DNA from: Brevundimonas sp.
GTDB lineage: Bacteria; Pseudomonadota; Alphaproteobacteria; Caulobacterales; Caulobacteraceae
Length of the DNA stretch: 64,000 nt
Assembly: GCA_004296955.1 (NCBI GenBank)
Contig: SCVB01000043.1
Span: 1-64,000 of the forward strand
Direction: 5' to 3'
Part shown: positions 8,509 through 20,693 of the stretch, piece by piece
Layout of the letters: each line of letters begins with the position of its first letter
Position numbering within the stretch: position 1 is the stretch's first letter
Translations under genes and position numbers: made by a program
Notes under the pieces: model-generated
What the model was told of the DNA's origin: nothing
Databases searched by the model: none
The model's input: only the letters and a program-made list of their open reading frames with translations

Positions 8509-9406
8509 GACCCTCGTCACCCGCGCCTGGGCGGACTACGCCCTGCTGGACAGCGGCGACGGCCGCAAGCTCGAGCGTTACGGGCGGTACACCGTGGTCC
8601 GGCCCGAGCCGCAGTGCTTCTGGTCGCCGCGCGATCCGGCGGCCTTCGACGCCGCCGACGCCGTCTTCGATCCGACCGACGAGGACGAGACCGGGCGCTG
8701 GCGTTTCGCGGGAAACCCGATCGACAGCTTCCCCCTGGCCTGGCGCGATGTGCGTTTCACCAGCCGCTTCACGCCGTTCCGCCACCTCGCCTTCTTCCCG
8801 GAACAGGCCGCCAACTGGGAGTGGCTGGACGGGCGTATCCGGCGGCTGTGCTCAAGTAGCCCGAAGGGCGATAGCGCGACAAAGAATGCGCCGAAGATCC
8901 TCAACCTGTTCGGCTACACGGGCGTGGCCAGCCTCGCCTGCGCCGCGGCCGGGGCCGAGGTCACCCATGTCGACGCCTCCAAGAAATCGGTCGCCTGGGC
9001 CCGTGAGAACGCCGCACTTTCGGGGATGGCCGACCGGCCAATTCGCTGGATCGTCGAGGACGCGCGCAAATACGTCGCCCGCGAGGTCCGGCGCGGCTCG
9101 AAATACGACGGCATCATCCTCGATCCGCCCAAATACGGACGCGGCCCGACCGGCGAGGTCTGGCGGCTGTTCGAAGACATGCCCGCCCTGCTGAAGGACT
9201 GCGCCGCCCTGCTGTCGGACGACGCCTCCTTCCTGCTGCTCAACGCCTATGCCGCCCGGGTCTCGGGCCTGTCGCTGGCCCATCTGATGGCCGAGGCGAC
9301 CGCCGATCGCGGCGGCGTCATCGACTGGGGCGAACTGGCCCTGGCCGAGGACGGTCCGGACGGCCGCGCCATCGGCCTCAGTTTCTTCGCGCGATGGTCC
9401 GCATGA
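8480..9406 (+). CDS. class I SAM-dependent methyltransferase, RlmI/RlmK-like
   Basis: The 308-residue protein has a Rossmann methyltransferase domain with SAM motif I LNLFGYTGVAS (141-151), the acidic strand end VDASKKS, and motif IV DPPKYG (205-210). These resemble the catalytic domain of the 23S rRNA m5C methyltransferase family (COG1092), without an obvious PUA domain. The ATG at 8480 was chosen because the upstream part of the frame is an out-of-frame copy of the glycosyltransferase end. It overlaps the following SpoU gene by ATGA, suggesting a two-gene RNA-modification unit. The precise target is not known. Confidence 0.88.
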   Translation: MPPRLNPSPETLVTRAWADYALLDSGDGRKLERYGRYTVVRPEPQCFWSPRDPAAFDAADAVFDPTDEDETGRWRFAGNPIDSFPLAWRDVRFTSRFTPFRHLAFFPEQAANWEWLDGRIRRLCSSSPKGDSATKNAPKILNLFGYTGVASLACAAAGAEVTHVDASKKSVAWARENAALSGMADRPIRWIVEDARKYVAREVRRGSKYDGIILDPPKYGRGPTGEVWRLFEDMPALLKDCAALLSDDASFLLLNAYAARVSGLSLAHLMAEATADRGGVIDWGELALAEDGPDGRAIGLSFFARWSA

Positions 9407-10200
9407 CGGATCGGCTCATCACCTCCCTGACCAATGACACGGTCAAGAACGTCCGCGCCCTGCATATGCGCAAGGAGCGGGAGGCGACCGGGCGGTTCCT
9501 CGCCGAGGGACTGAAGTTCATCGGCGAAGCCCTTGATCAGCAACGCGCCCCGCGTCTCCTGTTGGTCGGCGAGGACGCCCGCCCCCATCCGATCCTCGAC
9601 CGCGCTCGCGAAGCGACCCGGGCCGCTGGCGGCGAGGTGGTGGTCGTCACCCACGCCATCCTCGAGAAGATCAGCCGCCGCGATAATCCGCAGACGGTGC
9701 TGGGCGTCTTCGATCAGGTCTACACCCCCCTGTCCGCCATCCAGCCGGCCACGGCCCCGGCCTGGGTGGCGCTGGAGCAGGTGCGCGATCCCGGCAATCT
9801 CGGCACCATCATCCGCACCGCGGACGCCGCGGGCTGCGGCGGGGTCATCCTGATCGGGGACTGCGTCGATCCCTTCTCGGTCGAGGCCGTGCGCGCGACC
9901 ATGGGCTCGGTCTTCGCCGTGGCCATCGCCCGCGCCACGCCAGCCGAATTCATCGCCTGGCGGCAGATGTGGCCCGGCAGCGTCATCGGCACCCGGCTGG
10001 ACGCCACCGTCGGTCACCACGACGCCGCCATCCAGTACCCGGCGCTGATCCTGATGGGCAATGAACAGGCCGGGCTGACGGACACGCTCGCCGCCGCCTG
10101 CGACGTCAACGTCAAGATTCCCATGCGCGGCCGGGCCGATAGCCTGAACCTGGCCGTGGCCACGGGGATCATGGTCTATGCGGTGACCGACAAGGCCTAG
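9403..10200 (+). CDS. TrmH/SpoU family RNA 2'-O-methyltransferase
   Basis: This is a SPOUT-fold enzyme that transfers methyl from SAM to the ribose 2'-OH of tRNA or rRNA. All three family motifs are visible: DPGNLGTIIR (129-138), MGNEQAGL (218-225) and DSLNLAVATG (246-255). An N-terminal substrate-binding extension with LAEGLKFIGEAL precedes them, as in RlmB-like members. It starts at the ATG at 9403, which overlaps the preceding stop by 4 nt. Its TAG stop shares a palindromic CTAG with the convergent GFA gene. The modified nucleotide cannot be named from sequence. Confidence 0.92.
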   Translation: MTDRLITSLTNDTVKNVRALHMRKEREATGRFLAEGLKFIGEALDQQRAPRLLLVGEDARPHPILDRAREATRAAGGEVVVVTHAILEKISRRDNPQTVLGVFDQVYTPLSAIQPATAPAWVALEQVRDPGNLGTIIRTADAAGCGGVILIGDCVDPFSVEAVRATMGSVFAVAIARATPAEFIAWRQMWPGSVIGTRLDATVGHHDAAIQYPALILMGNEQAGLTDTLAAACDVNVKIPMRGRADSLNLAVATGIMVYAVTDKA

Positions 10201-10552
10201 AAGCTGCGCCCGTCCACCCGCTGCGCCGTCCAGCTGAACGGCTCGATGTCGGTCAGGGTGCGGATGTTGACCGCCACCATCGGCTGGCCGTCCGGGGCTG
10301 TGCCCCGCGCAAAGGACTGCACCCCGCAGGTCTCGCAGAACAGGTGGGTGATCTTGTGGGTGTTGAACAGATATTCCGTCTGCGGACCGTCCGCGGTCAG
10401 GCGGAAAGCATCGGGCGACACGAAGGCCAGCACCAGCCCCTTGCGGTAGCAGTGCGAGCAGTTGCACTCGATCAGGCCCTCGAGGTCTGTCTCGACCTGA
10501 TAGGCCACGGCGCCGCAGCGGCAGGAGCCCTGATGGGACTTCGCCTCAGCCA

Positions 10553-10553
<1 letters not shown>
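10197..10553 (-). CDS. GFA family (glutathione-dependent formaldehyde-activating-like) protein
   Basis: The 118-residue zinc-binding protein has the GFA/CENP-V pattern: CRCG at 11-14, the C30-x-C32-x2-C35 cluster, and a C-terminal FCETCG (72-77). Members bind structural and catalytic zinc; only a few have proven glutathione-linked activity, so the function is open. The ATG at 10553 was preferred over the GTG at 10556 because it shares one base with the dnaE stop (TGATG). It therefore sits downstream of dnaE and is probably read with it. Confidence 0.9.
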
Positions 10554-14056
<3,503 letters not shown>

Positions 14057-14212
14057 CGCGTCAGGTCATGACACCGGAAACCACGAAACAGGTCGGCCGG
14101 CCGGGGACGGACTGTGGATAGCCCCGGATCGGCGCCGGGACCGGTTCCGGACGAAAAAACACCGTTCACACCGTTCACATCGTGCGCATCGTCCCGATCC
14201 GATCGCAGCAGA

Positions 14213-14308
14213 TCAGGCGCCCGTCGTCAGCAGCGCCGCCTGCCAGATCATCCAGACGAAACCGCCGCACGAAGCCAGCGACAACATATCCCGAACCCAA
14301 CGCGCCAT
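14213..14308 (-). CDS. 31-residue single-span peptide, SidA-like SOS division inhibitor candidate
   Basis: The minus-strand ATG at 14308 opens a 31-codon frame: a short basic start (MARWVRDM), then a continuous hydrophobic segment ending TTGA, i.e. a one-span inner-membrane peptide. Two perfect GTTC-N7-GTTC LexA boxes lie 19-51 bp upstream of the start. In Caulobacter crescentus the SOS-induced SidA is a 29-residue membrane peptide that blocks division through FtsW/FtsN, and from memory its gene neighbours dnaE as here. The size, topology, promoter and neighbour all match; sequence identity to SidA I cannot test. Too short for most gene callers. Confidence 0.72.
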   Translation of the reverse strand: MARWVRDMLSLASCGGFVWMIWQAALLTTGA

Positions 14309-14326
14309 GACGGCCTCTCCCTGCGT

Positions 14327-14359
14327 GTTCTGCCTATGTTCTATGTTCCTGTTGTGTTC
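14327..14359. promoter_or_regulatory. tandem LexA (SOS) boxes
   Basis: Two exact copies of the alphaproteobacterial LexA motif GTTC-N7-GTTC lie at 14327-14341 and 14345-14359, separated by three bases, with start points 18 bp apart. They precede the 31-codon membrane-peptide ORF on the minus strand. On the other side the nearest plus-strand start is at 14462. Confidence 0.85.
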
Positions 14360-14461
14360 ACGTCAAGCCTATTTGAGGTGATTGGATTCCGCGCCGGCTG
14401 TAGGATGGCCCGACGCGCCGCATGGCCGCCTTCCGGCGGCTGGCGGCGCAGGAGAGCGGCC

Positions 14462-14581
14462 ATGGCCAAGGGTCAGATGAAGAGCAACAAGGAAGTCCGC
14501 AAACCCAAGGCCGAGAAGCCGAAGCCGTCCGTGGCGGTGAGCAGCAGCTCGCCCTTCACCACGCCTCCCGGGAAGAAGTAG
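14462..14581 (+). CDS. small lysine-rich cytoplasmic protein, 39 residues
   Basis: The ATG at 14462 starts a 39-residue product beginning MAKGQMKSNKEVRKPKAEK and ending in a Ser/Thr-Pro tail with PPGKK. This N-terminal pattern (MAKGQxxSNKExxKPK) belongs to a widespread but uncharacterised family of tiny basic proteins in Proteobacteria, known to me only as hypothetical. The frame is open upstream to 14114, but that part overlaps the SOS promoter and lacks protein-like composition. Its last 26 bases overlap the convergent TPR gene. Confidence 0.72.
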   Translation: MAKGQMKSNKEVRKPKAEKPKPSVAVSSSSPFTTPPGKK

Positions 14582-14990
14582 CGGCGCCCGCCAGTCGGCG
14601 TTCGCATTCCGCCACCCCGGCCGCGGCGCCGGCTTCGGCATAGAGATCCCGCGCGGCGGTCCAGGCCGTACGCGCGGGCTCCTCACGGCGCAGGCCGTCC
14701 AGCGCCAGGGCCTTCAGCCGCAGGGCGTTGGCCATGTCCAGCGAGGCCCCCTGGCCGTTCGAGCCGTAAAGGGCCGCCGCCTGTTCGGCGTGGGCGAGAG
14801 CCTGTTCCGGATGATCGGCCTCGCGGTCCAGATCCGACAGATGACGCAGGGCGTGGGCCTGCAGCAGGGGCGCGCCGCTCTCGCGGCTGAGGGCGGCGGC
14901 GCGGGCGTAGCTGTTGCGGGCGTCGGCCGGACGCCCCTCGGCCTGCGCCTCCCGGGCCGCGGTCAGATGGGCTTCTATGGCGTCGGTCAT
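14556..14990 (-). CDS. TPR-like helical repeat protein
   Basis: The 144-residue product is almost entirely amphipathic helix with Ala-rich TPR-type pairs, for example the block around ARNSYARAAALSRESG (about 25-40) and the following repeats near HALRHLSDLDREADHPEQA. Such proteins act as protein-protein scaffolds; the partner is unknown. The ATG at 14990 follows an AGCCCTCC stretch on the minus strand. The longer open frame to 16052 is a shadow of the SRPBCC gene. It converges with the small lysine-rich gene and overlaps it by 26 bp. Confidence 0.75.
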   Translation of the reverse strand: MTDAIEAHLTAAREAQAEGRPADARNSYARAAALSRESGAPLLQAHALRHLSDLDREADHPEQALAHAEQAAALYGSNGQGASLDMANALRLKALALDGLRREEPARTAWTAARDLYAEAGAAAGVAECERRLAGAATSSREAW

Positions 14991-15098
14991 GGAGGGCTCC
15001 GTTGTGGCACAGCCTAGCACGGGGCGACGGTCGCGCCGCGCCGTCGTGTCGCGAAGGCGGCGGCTGGCGCGGAGCGGGATCGCTTGCCATGGTGAGCC

Positions 15099-16100
15099 AT
15101 GTCCGATGAACGCCCCGGCCTGAGTCCCCTCCCCCTGCCCCCGCGCGAGCCGAGGCCGGGTCGCGGCCTGCTCATCGCCCTTGCCGCCGGCCTGACCTAT
15201 GCGCTCGGCGTCTATGGGTGGACGCGGTTGAACGCACCGGACTCCGGCATGCTGGTGATCGGCTTCCTGCTGGGCGCGCCGATCGCCGCCTGCATCATCG
15301 CGGTGCGACTGACCGATCCCAAGGGCGTGAAGAGGGGCGGCTCCCACGCCAGCGTCTCCGCCCTGACCGTGACCGTCATGCTGGTATGCGCCGGGATCGT
15401 CCTTCGCGAGGGCGCGGTCTGTCTCGTGATGGCCGCGCCGATCTTCTACGGCTCGGGCATCCTCGCCGGGTGGCTGGCCGGAAAGGCGATGCGCCGGCGT
15501 GCGGGGCGGTTGATGTCGCTGTCGATCCTCGTCCTGCCGCTGATCGGGGTGCCTGTTGAGGCCGATCGCCCTCCCGAGGCCGAGACCCGGTTCGTGACCA
15601 GCCGGATCCACATCGACGCCTCGCCCGAGACCGTCTGGAACGGCCTCATCGACATCCGCGCCATCCGCGACGCCGAGCACCGCTGGAACTTCAGCCACGA
15701 CGTCGTCGGCATCCCCCGCCCGAAGGAGGCCCGCCTCGAGGGGACGGGCGTCGGCGCCGTGCGTCATCTGGTCTGGGCCCGGGACGTTCGCTTCGAGGAG
15801 CACATCACCGCCTGGCGACCGGGCCGCGAACTGGCCTGGACCTTCCACCTCGGGCCGGAGGCGCAGACCCGGATGCTGGACGAGCATCTGAAGGTCGACA
15901 GCGCCTATCTGCGGCTGGAGGAAGGCCGCTACCGCATCGAGCCCACCGCGGACGGCGGCTCGGATCTCGTGCTGACCACCCGCTACTGGATCCGCACGCC
16001 GATGAACGCCTACGCCGGCTGGTGGGGCGGCGTCTTCCTCGGCGACTTCCATCGCAATGTGCTGGGCGTGATCAAGACCCGCGCTGAGGCCGCCGCCTGA
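15099..16100 (+). CDS. membrane-anchored SRPBCC-fold protein
   Basis: The 333-residue product has an N-terminal membrane half with about four hydrophobic spans (roughly 24-42, 50-68, 87-105 and 108-126). This is followed by a soluble C-terminal domain from about residue 165 that looks like a START/Bet v1 (SRPBCC) lipid-binding fold: IHIDASPETVWNGLIDIRAI is the canonical first strand-helix unit. SRPBCC domains bind hydrophobic ligands; no catalytic residue is evident. Its stop codon abuts the stop of convergent lolD with no base between. Confidence 0.7.
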   Translation: MSDERPGLSPLPLPPREPRPGRGLLIALAAGLTYALGVYGWTRLNAPDSGMLVIGFLLGAPIAACIIAVRLTDPKGVKRGGSHASVSALTVTVMLVCAGIVLREGAVCLVMAAPIFYGSGILAGWLAGKAMRRRAGRLMSLSILVLPLIGVPVEADRPPEAETRFVTSRIHIDASPETVWNGLIDIRAIRDAEHRWNFSHDVVGIPRPKEARLEGTGVGAVRHLVWARDVRFEEHITAWRPGRELAWTFHLGPEAQTRMLDEHLKVDSAYLRLEEGRYRIEPTADGGSDLVLTTRYWIRTPMNAYAGWWGGVFLGDFHRNVLGVIKTRAEAAA

Positions 16101-16802
16101 TCAGTAGGCGTGGCTCTCCGCCGGCCGTTCTTCCAGATGACCGTCCTTCAGGGCGAAGACGCGGTCCATATGGCCGGCCAGCTCCATATTGTGGGTGGCG
16201 ATCAGGGCGGCCACGCCGGTGTCCTTGACCAGTTTGTGCAGGGCCTCGAACACCGTCTGGCTGGTGGCGGGGTCGAGGTTGCCGGTCGGCTCGTCGGCCA
16301 GCAGCAGGCGCGGACGGTTGGCCAGGGCGCGGGCGACGGCGACGCGCTGCTGCTCCCCGCCTGACATCTGGGCCGGCTGGTGGGTCAGGCGTTCGCCGAG
16401 GCCGAGCGCGGTCAGCACCTCCGAGGCGCGTTCGCGGGCCTCGGCCTGGCCGACGCCGGCGATGCGGAGCGGCAGGGCGACGTTGTCGCGCGCGTCGAAC
16501 TCGGCCAGCAGGTGGTGGAACTGGTAGACGAAGCCGATGCTGGCGAGGCGGATGTGGGTCCGCGCCCGTTCGTCGAGGCCGCCGACGTCGGCGCCGTCGA
16601 TGCGGATCTCGCCGGAGGTGGGGCGCTCCAGCAGGCCGGCGGCGTGGAGCAAGGAGGACTTGCCCGAGCCCGAGGGCCCGATCAGGCCGACGACCTCGCC
16701 GGGCATGACGTCGAGATTGACGCCCTTCAGCACGGTCAGGCCGCCCGAGGCGGTGTCATAGGTGCGGGTGACGTTCCGCACGGAAAGGACGGGCTTACTC
16801 AT
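16101..16802 (-). CDS. lolD: lipoprotein-releasing ABC transporter ATPase LolD
   Basis: LolD powers extraction of outer-membrane lipoproteins from the inner membrane to LolA. The 233 residues show Walker A GPSGSGKSS (42-50), FVYQFHHLL (91-99) in the Q-loop with the aromatic pattern typical of LolD/MacB ATPases, signature SGGEQ (147-151) and Walker B LLLADEPTGNLD (166-177). It overlaps the permease gene lolC by 8 nt and lies last in the order proS-lolC-lolD. The family is certain. The Lol assignment rests on the adjacent permease. Confidence 0.95.
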   Translation of the reverse strand: MSKPVLSVRNVTRTYDTASGGLTVLKGVNLDVMPGEVVGLIGPSGSGKSSLLHAAGLLERPTSGEIRIDGADVGGLDERARTHIRLASIGFVYQFHHLLAEFDARDNVALPLRIAGVGQAEARERASEVLTALGLGERLTHQPAQMSGGEQQRVAVARALANRPRLLLADEPTGNLDPATSQTVFEALHKLVKDTGVAALIATHNMELAGHMDRVFALKDGHLEERPAESHAY

Positions 16803-18099
16803 AGCGCAGGGCCTCGACCGGATCCATTTTCGCCGCCCGCCACGACGGCAGCAGGGAGGCGACGCAGGACATGAATACCGACCACAGGGTCACCCAGAGC
16901 ACATCCATGGCGTCGACCTCGGCCGGGATGGCGTCAAGCATATAGACGTCGGCGTTGAACAGCTGGGTCTGGAACACCCATTCGAGGAAATGCTGGATCG
17001 CTGCGATGTTGAGGCAGAAGACCAGCCCCAGCACCAGGCCGGTCACGGTCCCGGCCACGCCGATGGCGGCCCCGGCGATGAAGAAGATGCGCAGCATCGA
17101 GGACTGGCTGGCCCCGACCGTGCGCAGGATGGCGATGTCCCGGGTCTTGTTCTTCACCAGCATGACGATGCCGGAAATGATGTTCAGCGCCGCGATGGCG
17201 ACGACCAGGCCGAGGATGATGCTCATCGCCACCCGCTCGACCTTCAGCGCGCCCCAGAAGGCGGCGAGACGGTCGCGCCAGTCGCTGACCAGGGCGCTGG
17301 GCCCCGCCGCGGCGCGCACAGCCTGGGTCAGGTCGCCGACACGGTCGGGCTCCGCGACCTTAAGCTCGATGACGTCCCAGACGCCCTCCTTGCCGAAGAA
17401 CAGCTGGGCCTGCTCCAGCGGCATGAACAGGAAGGCCCGGTCGAAATCGGCCGTGCCGGAGGTGAACACGCCGCCGATGCGATAGGTCTTCTCCAGCCCG
17501 CCGAGGTTGCCGAAGGCGCTGTCGGCCCCGGTGGGCGAATACAGGGTGATGGGGTCGCCGATCCTCAGCCCCATGCTCTCGGCCAGGGCCTTGCCGATCA
17601 GGATGTTGTCGCCCCCGTACGGGCCCTGGCCGAAGGCGCGTCGCGCCTCGGGCGTCAGGCTGTCGAAGACGTAGGACATGGAATCGAGATCCTGCGGGCG
17701 GATGCCGCGCACGACTGCGCCGGTCGTCTGGCCGGCGGCCCGGACGAGGGCCTGGTTCTCGGTCAGGGGCGAGACGCTGACCACCCCGGGCACGGCGGCG
17801 ATCCGCGTCACGGCGGCCTCGCGGTCGGGATCGCTGAGCACCTGCCCCTGGACGTACATATGGCCGTTGAAGGACAGCATCCGGTCGAGCAGTTCGTTGC
17901 GGAACCCGGCCATGATGCTCATCACCACGATCAGGGCCATGACCGCCAGGGCGATGGCGACATAGGAGATGATGGCGATCAGGGCGATGCCGCCCTCCTT
18001 CCGGCGAGCGCGCAGATAGCGCAGCGCCAGTTCGAACTCCCAGGCCGAGAAGGGGCCCGCGGGTTTGGTCGGCTTCAGCGAGGCCGGGACGTCCGTCAT
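16795..18099 (-). CDS. lolC: lipoprotein-releasing ABC transporter permease LolC/LolE
   Basis: This is the inner-membrane permease of the Lol exporter. The 434 residues have the MacB/FtsX arrangement: one span near the N-terminus (about 38-62), a periplasmic domain of around 200 residues, then three spans toward the C-terminus, ending in ALRYE. The N-terminal [17 protein letters not shown] segment is characteristic of LolC/E. Only one permease gene is present beside lolD, so, as is usual in Alphaproteobacteria, a homodimer probably replaces the LolC-LolE pair. It starts inside the proS stop (ATGA). Confidence 0.94.
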   Translation of the reverse strand: MTDVPASLKPTKPAGPFSAWEFELALRYLRARRKEGGIALIAIISYVAIALAVMALIVVMSIMAGFRNELLDRMLSFNGHMYVQGQVLSDPDREAAVTRIAAVPGVVSVSPLTENQALVRAAGQTTGAVVRGIRPQDLDSMSYVFDSLTPEARRAFGQGPYGGDNILIGKALAESMGLRIGDPITLYSPTGADSAFGNLGGLEKTYRIGGVFTSGTADFDRAFLFMPLEQAQLFFGKEGVWDVIELKVAEPDRVGDLTQAVRAAAGPSALVSDWRDRLAAFWGALKVERVAMSIILGLVVAIAALNIISGIVMLVKNKTRDIAILRTVGASQSSMLRIFFIAGAAIGVAGTVTGLVLGLVFCLNIAAIQHFLEWVFQTQLFNADVYMLDAIPAEVDAMDVLWVTLWSVFMSCVASLLPSWRAAKMDPVEALRYE

Positions 18100-19412
18100 C
18101 CGCGCACCTTCGCCAGGGCCTCGTCCAGCGGGACCGAGAGCTTCTCGCCGGTGGCCCGGCGCTTCAGCTCGACCAGGCCCTCGGCCAGGCCCTTGGGTCC
18201 GATGGTCAGCTGCCAGGGAATGCCGATCAGGTCGGCGGTGGCGAATTTGCCGCCGGGCCGCTCGTCGGTGTCGTCATAGAGGACGGCCTTGCCGAGGGCC
18301 TCGAGTTTGGCCACGGCCTCCTCGCAGGCGGCGCCCACGGCCGCGTCATTAGCCCGCAGATTGATCACCATCACGTCGAACGGGGCCACGGAGTCGGGCC
18401 AGATGATGCCGGCCTCGTCGTGGCTGGCCTCGATGATGGCGCCCAGCAGGCGTGAGACCCCGACGCCATAGCTGCCCATGTGGACGTCCGTGTCCTTGCC
18501 ATCCGGCCCGGCGACCTTCGCCTTCATCGGGGCGGAATATTTGGTGCCGAAATAGAAGATGTGCCCGACCTCGATGCCGCGGGCGGTGAGGCGGTCGCCC
18601 TCGGCGGTTTCGCTCTCGAACCGCGCGGCGTCGTGCATCTCCTCGGTCGCGGCGTACATGGAGGTGCGCTCGTCGACGATGGCCTGCAGTTCGTCCCAAT
18701 CCACGCCCGCGCCGGGCGCCGGCATTTCGACCAGCTTGCGGTCGCAGAAGACCTGGCTTTCGCCGGTGTCGGCCAGAACGATGAACTCGTGCGACAGGTC
18801 GCCGCCGATCGGGCCGGTGTCGGCGCGCATCGGCACGGCCTTCAGCCCCATGCGGGCGAAGGTGTTCAGATAGGCCACGAACATGCGGTTGTAGGCCTTG
18901 CGGGCCGAGGCCTCGTCGATGTCGAAGCTGTAGGCGTCCTTCATCAGGAATTCGCGGCCGCGCATGACCCCGAACCGGGGCCGGCGCTCGTCGCGGAATT
19001 TCCACTGGATGTGGAAGAGGTTGAGCGGCAGCGCCTTGTAGCTCTTCACGAAGCTGCGGAAGATGTCGGTGATCATCTCCTCATTGGTCGGCCCGTACAG
19101 CAGCTCACGCTCGTGCCGGTCGGTGATGCGCAGCATCTCGGGGCCGTAGGCGTCGTAGCGGCCCGACTCCCGCCACAGGTCGGCCAGCTGCAGCGTCGGC
19201 ATCAGCAGCTCGACCGCCCCTGCCCGCTCCTGCTCCTCGCGCACGATCTGCTCGATCCGGTTCAGCACCCGCAGGCCCAACGGCAGCCAGGCGTAGATGC
19301 CGGCCGCCTCCTGTTTGATCAGGCCGGCGCGCAGCATCAGCTGGTGCGAAACGATCTGGGCGTCCGAAGGCGCCTCTTTGAGCGTGGGCAGGAAATAGCG
19401 CGACAGGCGCAT
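18096..19412 (-). CDS. proS: prolyl-tRNA synthetase, short (alphaproteobacterial) type
   Basis: ProS charges tRNA-Pro. The 438-residue product matches the short class that lacks the roughly 180-residue editing insertion between motifs 2 and 3. Class II motifs are visible: [21 protein letters not shown] is split across motif 2, and [11 protein letters not shown] is motif 3, next to a C-terminal anticodon-binding domain. The ATG at 19412 ([10 protein letters not shown]) matches the usual N-terminus; the frame 30 bases upstream does not. Because the editing domain is missing, misacylated Ala-tRNA-Pro must be cleared by a free-standing deacylase elsewhere, as known for this class. Confidence 0.95.
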   Translation of the reverse strand: MRLSRYFLPTLKEAPSDAQIVSHQLMLRAGLIKQEAAGIYAWLPLGLRVLNRIEQIVREEQERAGAVELLMPTLQLADLWRESGRYDAYGPEMLRITDRHERELLYGPTNEEMITDIFRSFVKSYKALPLNLFHIQWKFRDERRPRFGVMRGREFLMKDAYSFDIDEASARKAYNRMFVAYLNTFARMGLKAVPMRADTGPIGGDLSHEFIVLADTGESQVFCDRKLVEMPAPGAGVDWDELQAIVDERTSMYAATEEMHDAARFESETAEGDRLTARGIEVGHIFYFGTKYSAPMKAKVAGPDGKDTDVHMGSYGVGVSRLLGAIIEASHDEAGIIWPDSVAPFDVMVINLRANDAAVGAACEEAVAKLEALGKAVLYDDTDERPGGKFATADLIGIPWQLTIGPKGLAEGLVELKRRATGEKLSVPLDEALAKVRG

Positions 19413-19501
19413 GGGCAGAATCCGGAGACCAAGGTGAAGCACCGCTTTAGCCGCTCGTAAGGGGCGAAAGCTAGGCGGTCGTCACAAACGCGCGGATTGG
19501 C

Positions 19502-19840
19502 TCAGGGATGCGGTCGCGCAATGCCGTAACGCGCGGCCAGATAGGGGATGATGGCCTCGTCCTGCAGGAAGCGTTTTCCGGTCGCTTCGCTGGTGCGGGC
19601 CTCGGGCCAGTCGAAGGTCCCGTCGAGGACAAGGATCGGACAGCTCTGATGGTCCTCGCCGACCTGTGAGATCACGGCCGGGCGTGGGCGCGGGTGGTCC
19701 AGACGGGTGATGTCGAGTTGCGTCTTCAGGGCCGGATGGAAGGCCAGCACGCCCTCGATGATCGCGCCCGCCGGGCAGTACCAGGGGCCGCCGGCGTCAT
19801 CATGCCAGCCGGGATTGAGCAGGAACAGGCGGTCGGTCAT
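19502..19840 (-). CDS. DUF3088 family protein
   Basis: The 112-residue protein begins MTDRLFLLNPGWHDD and continues with YCPAGAIIEGVLAFHP. This looks like the thioredoxin-like start of the DUF3088 family: a possible CxxC-like position is reduced to one Cys in WYCP. The family has no known reaction. It follows the DUF1467 gene by seven bases and precedes proS by 89, so it is probably an operon member. Confidence 0.78.
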   Translation of the reverse strand: MTDRLFLLNPGWHDDAGGPWYCPAGAIIEGVLAFHPALKTQLDITRLDHPRPRPAVISQVGEDHQSCPILVLDGTFDWPEARTSEATGKRFLQDEAIIPYLAARYGIARPHP

Positions 19841-19847
19841 CCGGGCC

Positions 19848-20111
19848 TCACGGGACCGGCGGGGCCAGGTCCGGCAGCGGCATCCAGCCGATGTAGACCA
19901 GCACCATGACCAGCAGCCAGACCAGGGCCGCGACCCAGGTGGTGGTGATGAATTTGCGCTTCAGGTCCGGCTTCTCCGGCGCGCCCCACTGGCCGCCGTC
20001 GGTCGGCCGTTCGTGGCGTTCGCGGGTCGTGCCCAGCGGCAGGACCGTGAACAGCACGACCCACCAGCAGACGATATAGATGGCGACGATGGTGAAGGGC
20101 CCGATGGGCAT
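19848..20111 (-). CDS. DUF1467 family two-span membrane protein
   Basis: The 87-residue protein has two hydrophobic helices (about 6-26 and 58-78) joined by a charged cytoplasmic loop containing TTRERHERP and KPDLKRK. That is the layout of the alphaproteobacterial DUF1467 family, which habitually lies beside mce and proS. The function is unknown. Its ATG shares a base with the epimerase stop (TGATG). Confidence 0.88.
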   Translation of the reverse strand: MPIGPFTIVAIYIVCWWVVLFTVLPLGTTRERHERPTDGGQWGAPEKPDLKRKFITTTWVAALVWLLVMVLVYIGWMPLPDLAPPVP

Positions 20112-20536
20112 CAGTGATCTCCGGCTTTCGGCGTTTCCATCAGTTCGACCAGCACCCCGCCCATGTCCTTGGGATGGACGAAGATGATCGGCGTGCCGTG
20201 GGCGCCGATGCGCGGCTCGCCCGTGCCGAGGATAGTCGCGCCCTTCGCCCGCAGGGCGTCGCGGGCCGCGAGGATATCCTCGACCTCGAAACAGATGTGA
20301 TGCTGGCCGCCCTTCGGGTTCTTCGCGAGGAAGCCGTGGATCGGGCTGTCGTCGCCCAGCGGCTCGATCAGCTCGATCTGGGCGTTGGGCAGGTCGATGA
20401 AACAGACCCGCACCCCCTGGGCCGGCAGGTCGAACGGCGCCTGCGCCTTCGTCGCCCCGAGCAGGTCGCGATACAGGGCGACGCTGGCCTCGATCGAGGG
20501 GGTGGCGACGCCGACGTGGTTCAGCTTTCCGATCAT
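20111..20536 (-). CDS. mce: methylmalonyl-CoA epimerase
   Basis: Mce interconverts the 2R and 2S forms of methylmalonyl-CoA on the propionyl-CoA to succinyl-CoA route. The 141-residue protein is a double VOC (glyoxalase-fold) domain. Metal and catalytic residues are seen as LNHVGVATPS (His at 7), IELIEP (Glu), GQHHICFEV (His) and a terminal VLVELME (Glu). It is translationally coupled to the DUF1467 gene. No methylmalonyl-CoA mutase lies in the window. Confidence 0.92.
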   Translation of the reverse strand: MIGKLNHVGVATPSIEASVALYRDLLGATKAQAPFDLPAQGVRVCFIDLPNAQIELIEPLGDDSPIHGFLAKNPKGGQHHICFEVEDILAARDALRAKGATILGTGEPRIGAHGTPIIFVHPKDMGGVLVELMETPKAGDH

Positions 20537-20642
20537 GGCGCTGCCTTACCCCCTGTTCGGCCCCGCGAGAAGGCGGGCTGTTCGTCGCGGCCGTCCGGTC
20601 GGCCGTTCGACCTCCGGCATCCGCTGACGCCGGGACGAAAAA

Positions 20643-20666
20643 GGGCCGGCGATCGCTCGCCGGCCC
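20643..20666 (-). terminator. Rho-independent terminator after tsf
   Basis: On the minus strand GGGCCGGCG and CGCCGGCCC pair into a 9-bp GC stem around a 6-base loop, followed by TTTTT (plus-strand AAAAA at 20638-20642). It sits 28 bases past the tsf stop and would end the rpsB-tsf transcript before mce. Confidence 0.88.
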
Positions 20667-20693
20667 CTGTCTTCAAACCCGGAGGTCCGGAGC

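Noticed and set aside
14164-14176. GTTC-N5-GTTC upstream of dnaE as a LexA site
   Set aside because: The spacer is 5, not 7 bp, so I do not count it among the SOS boxes.
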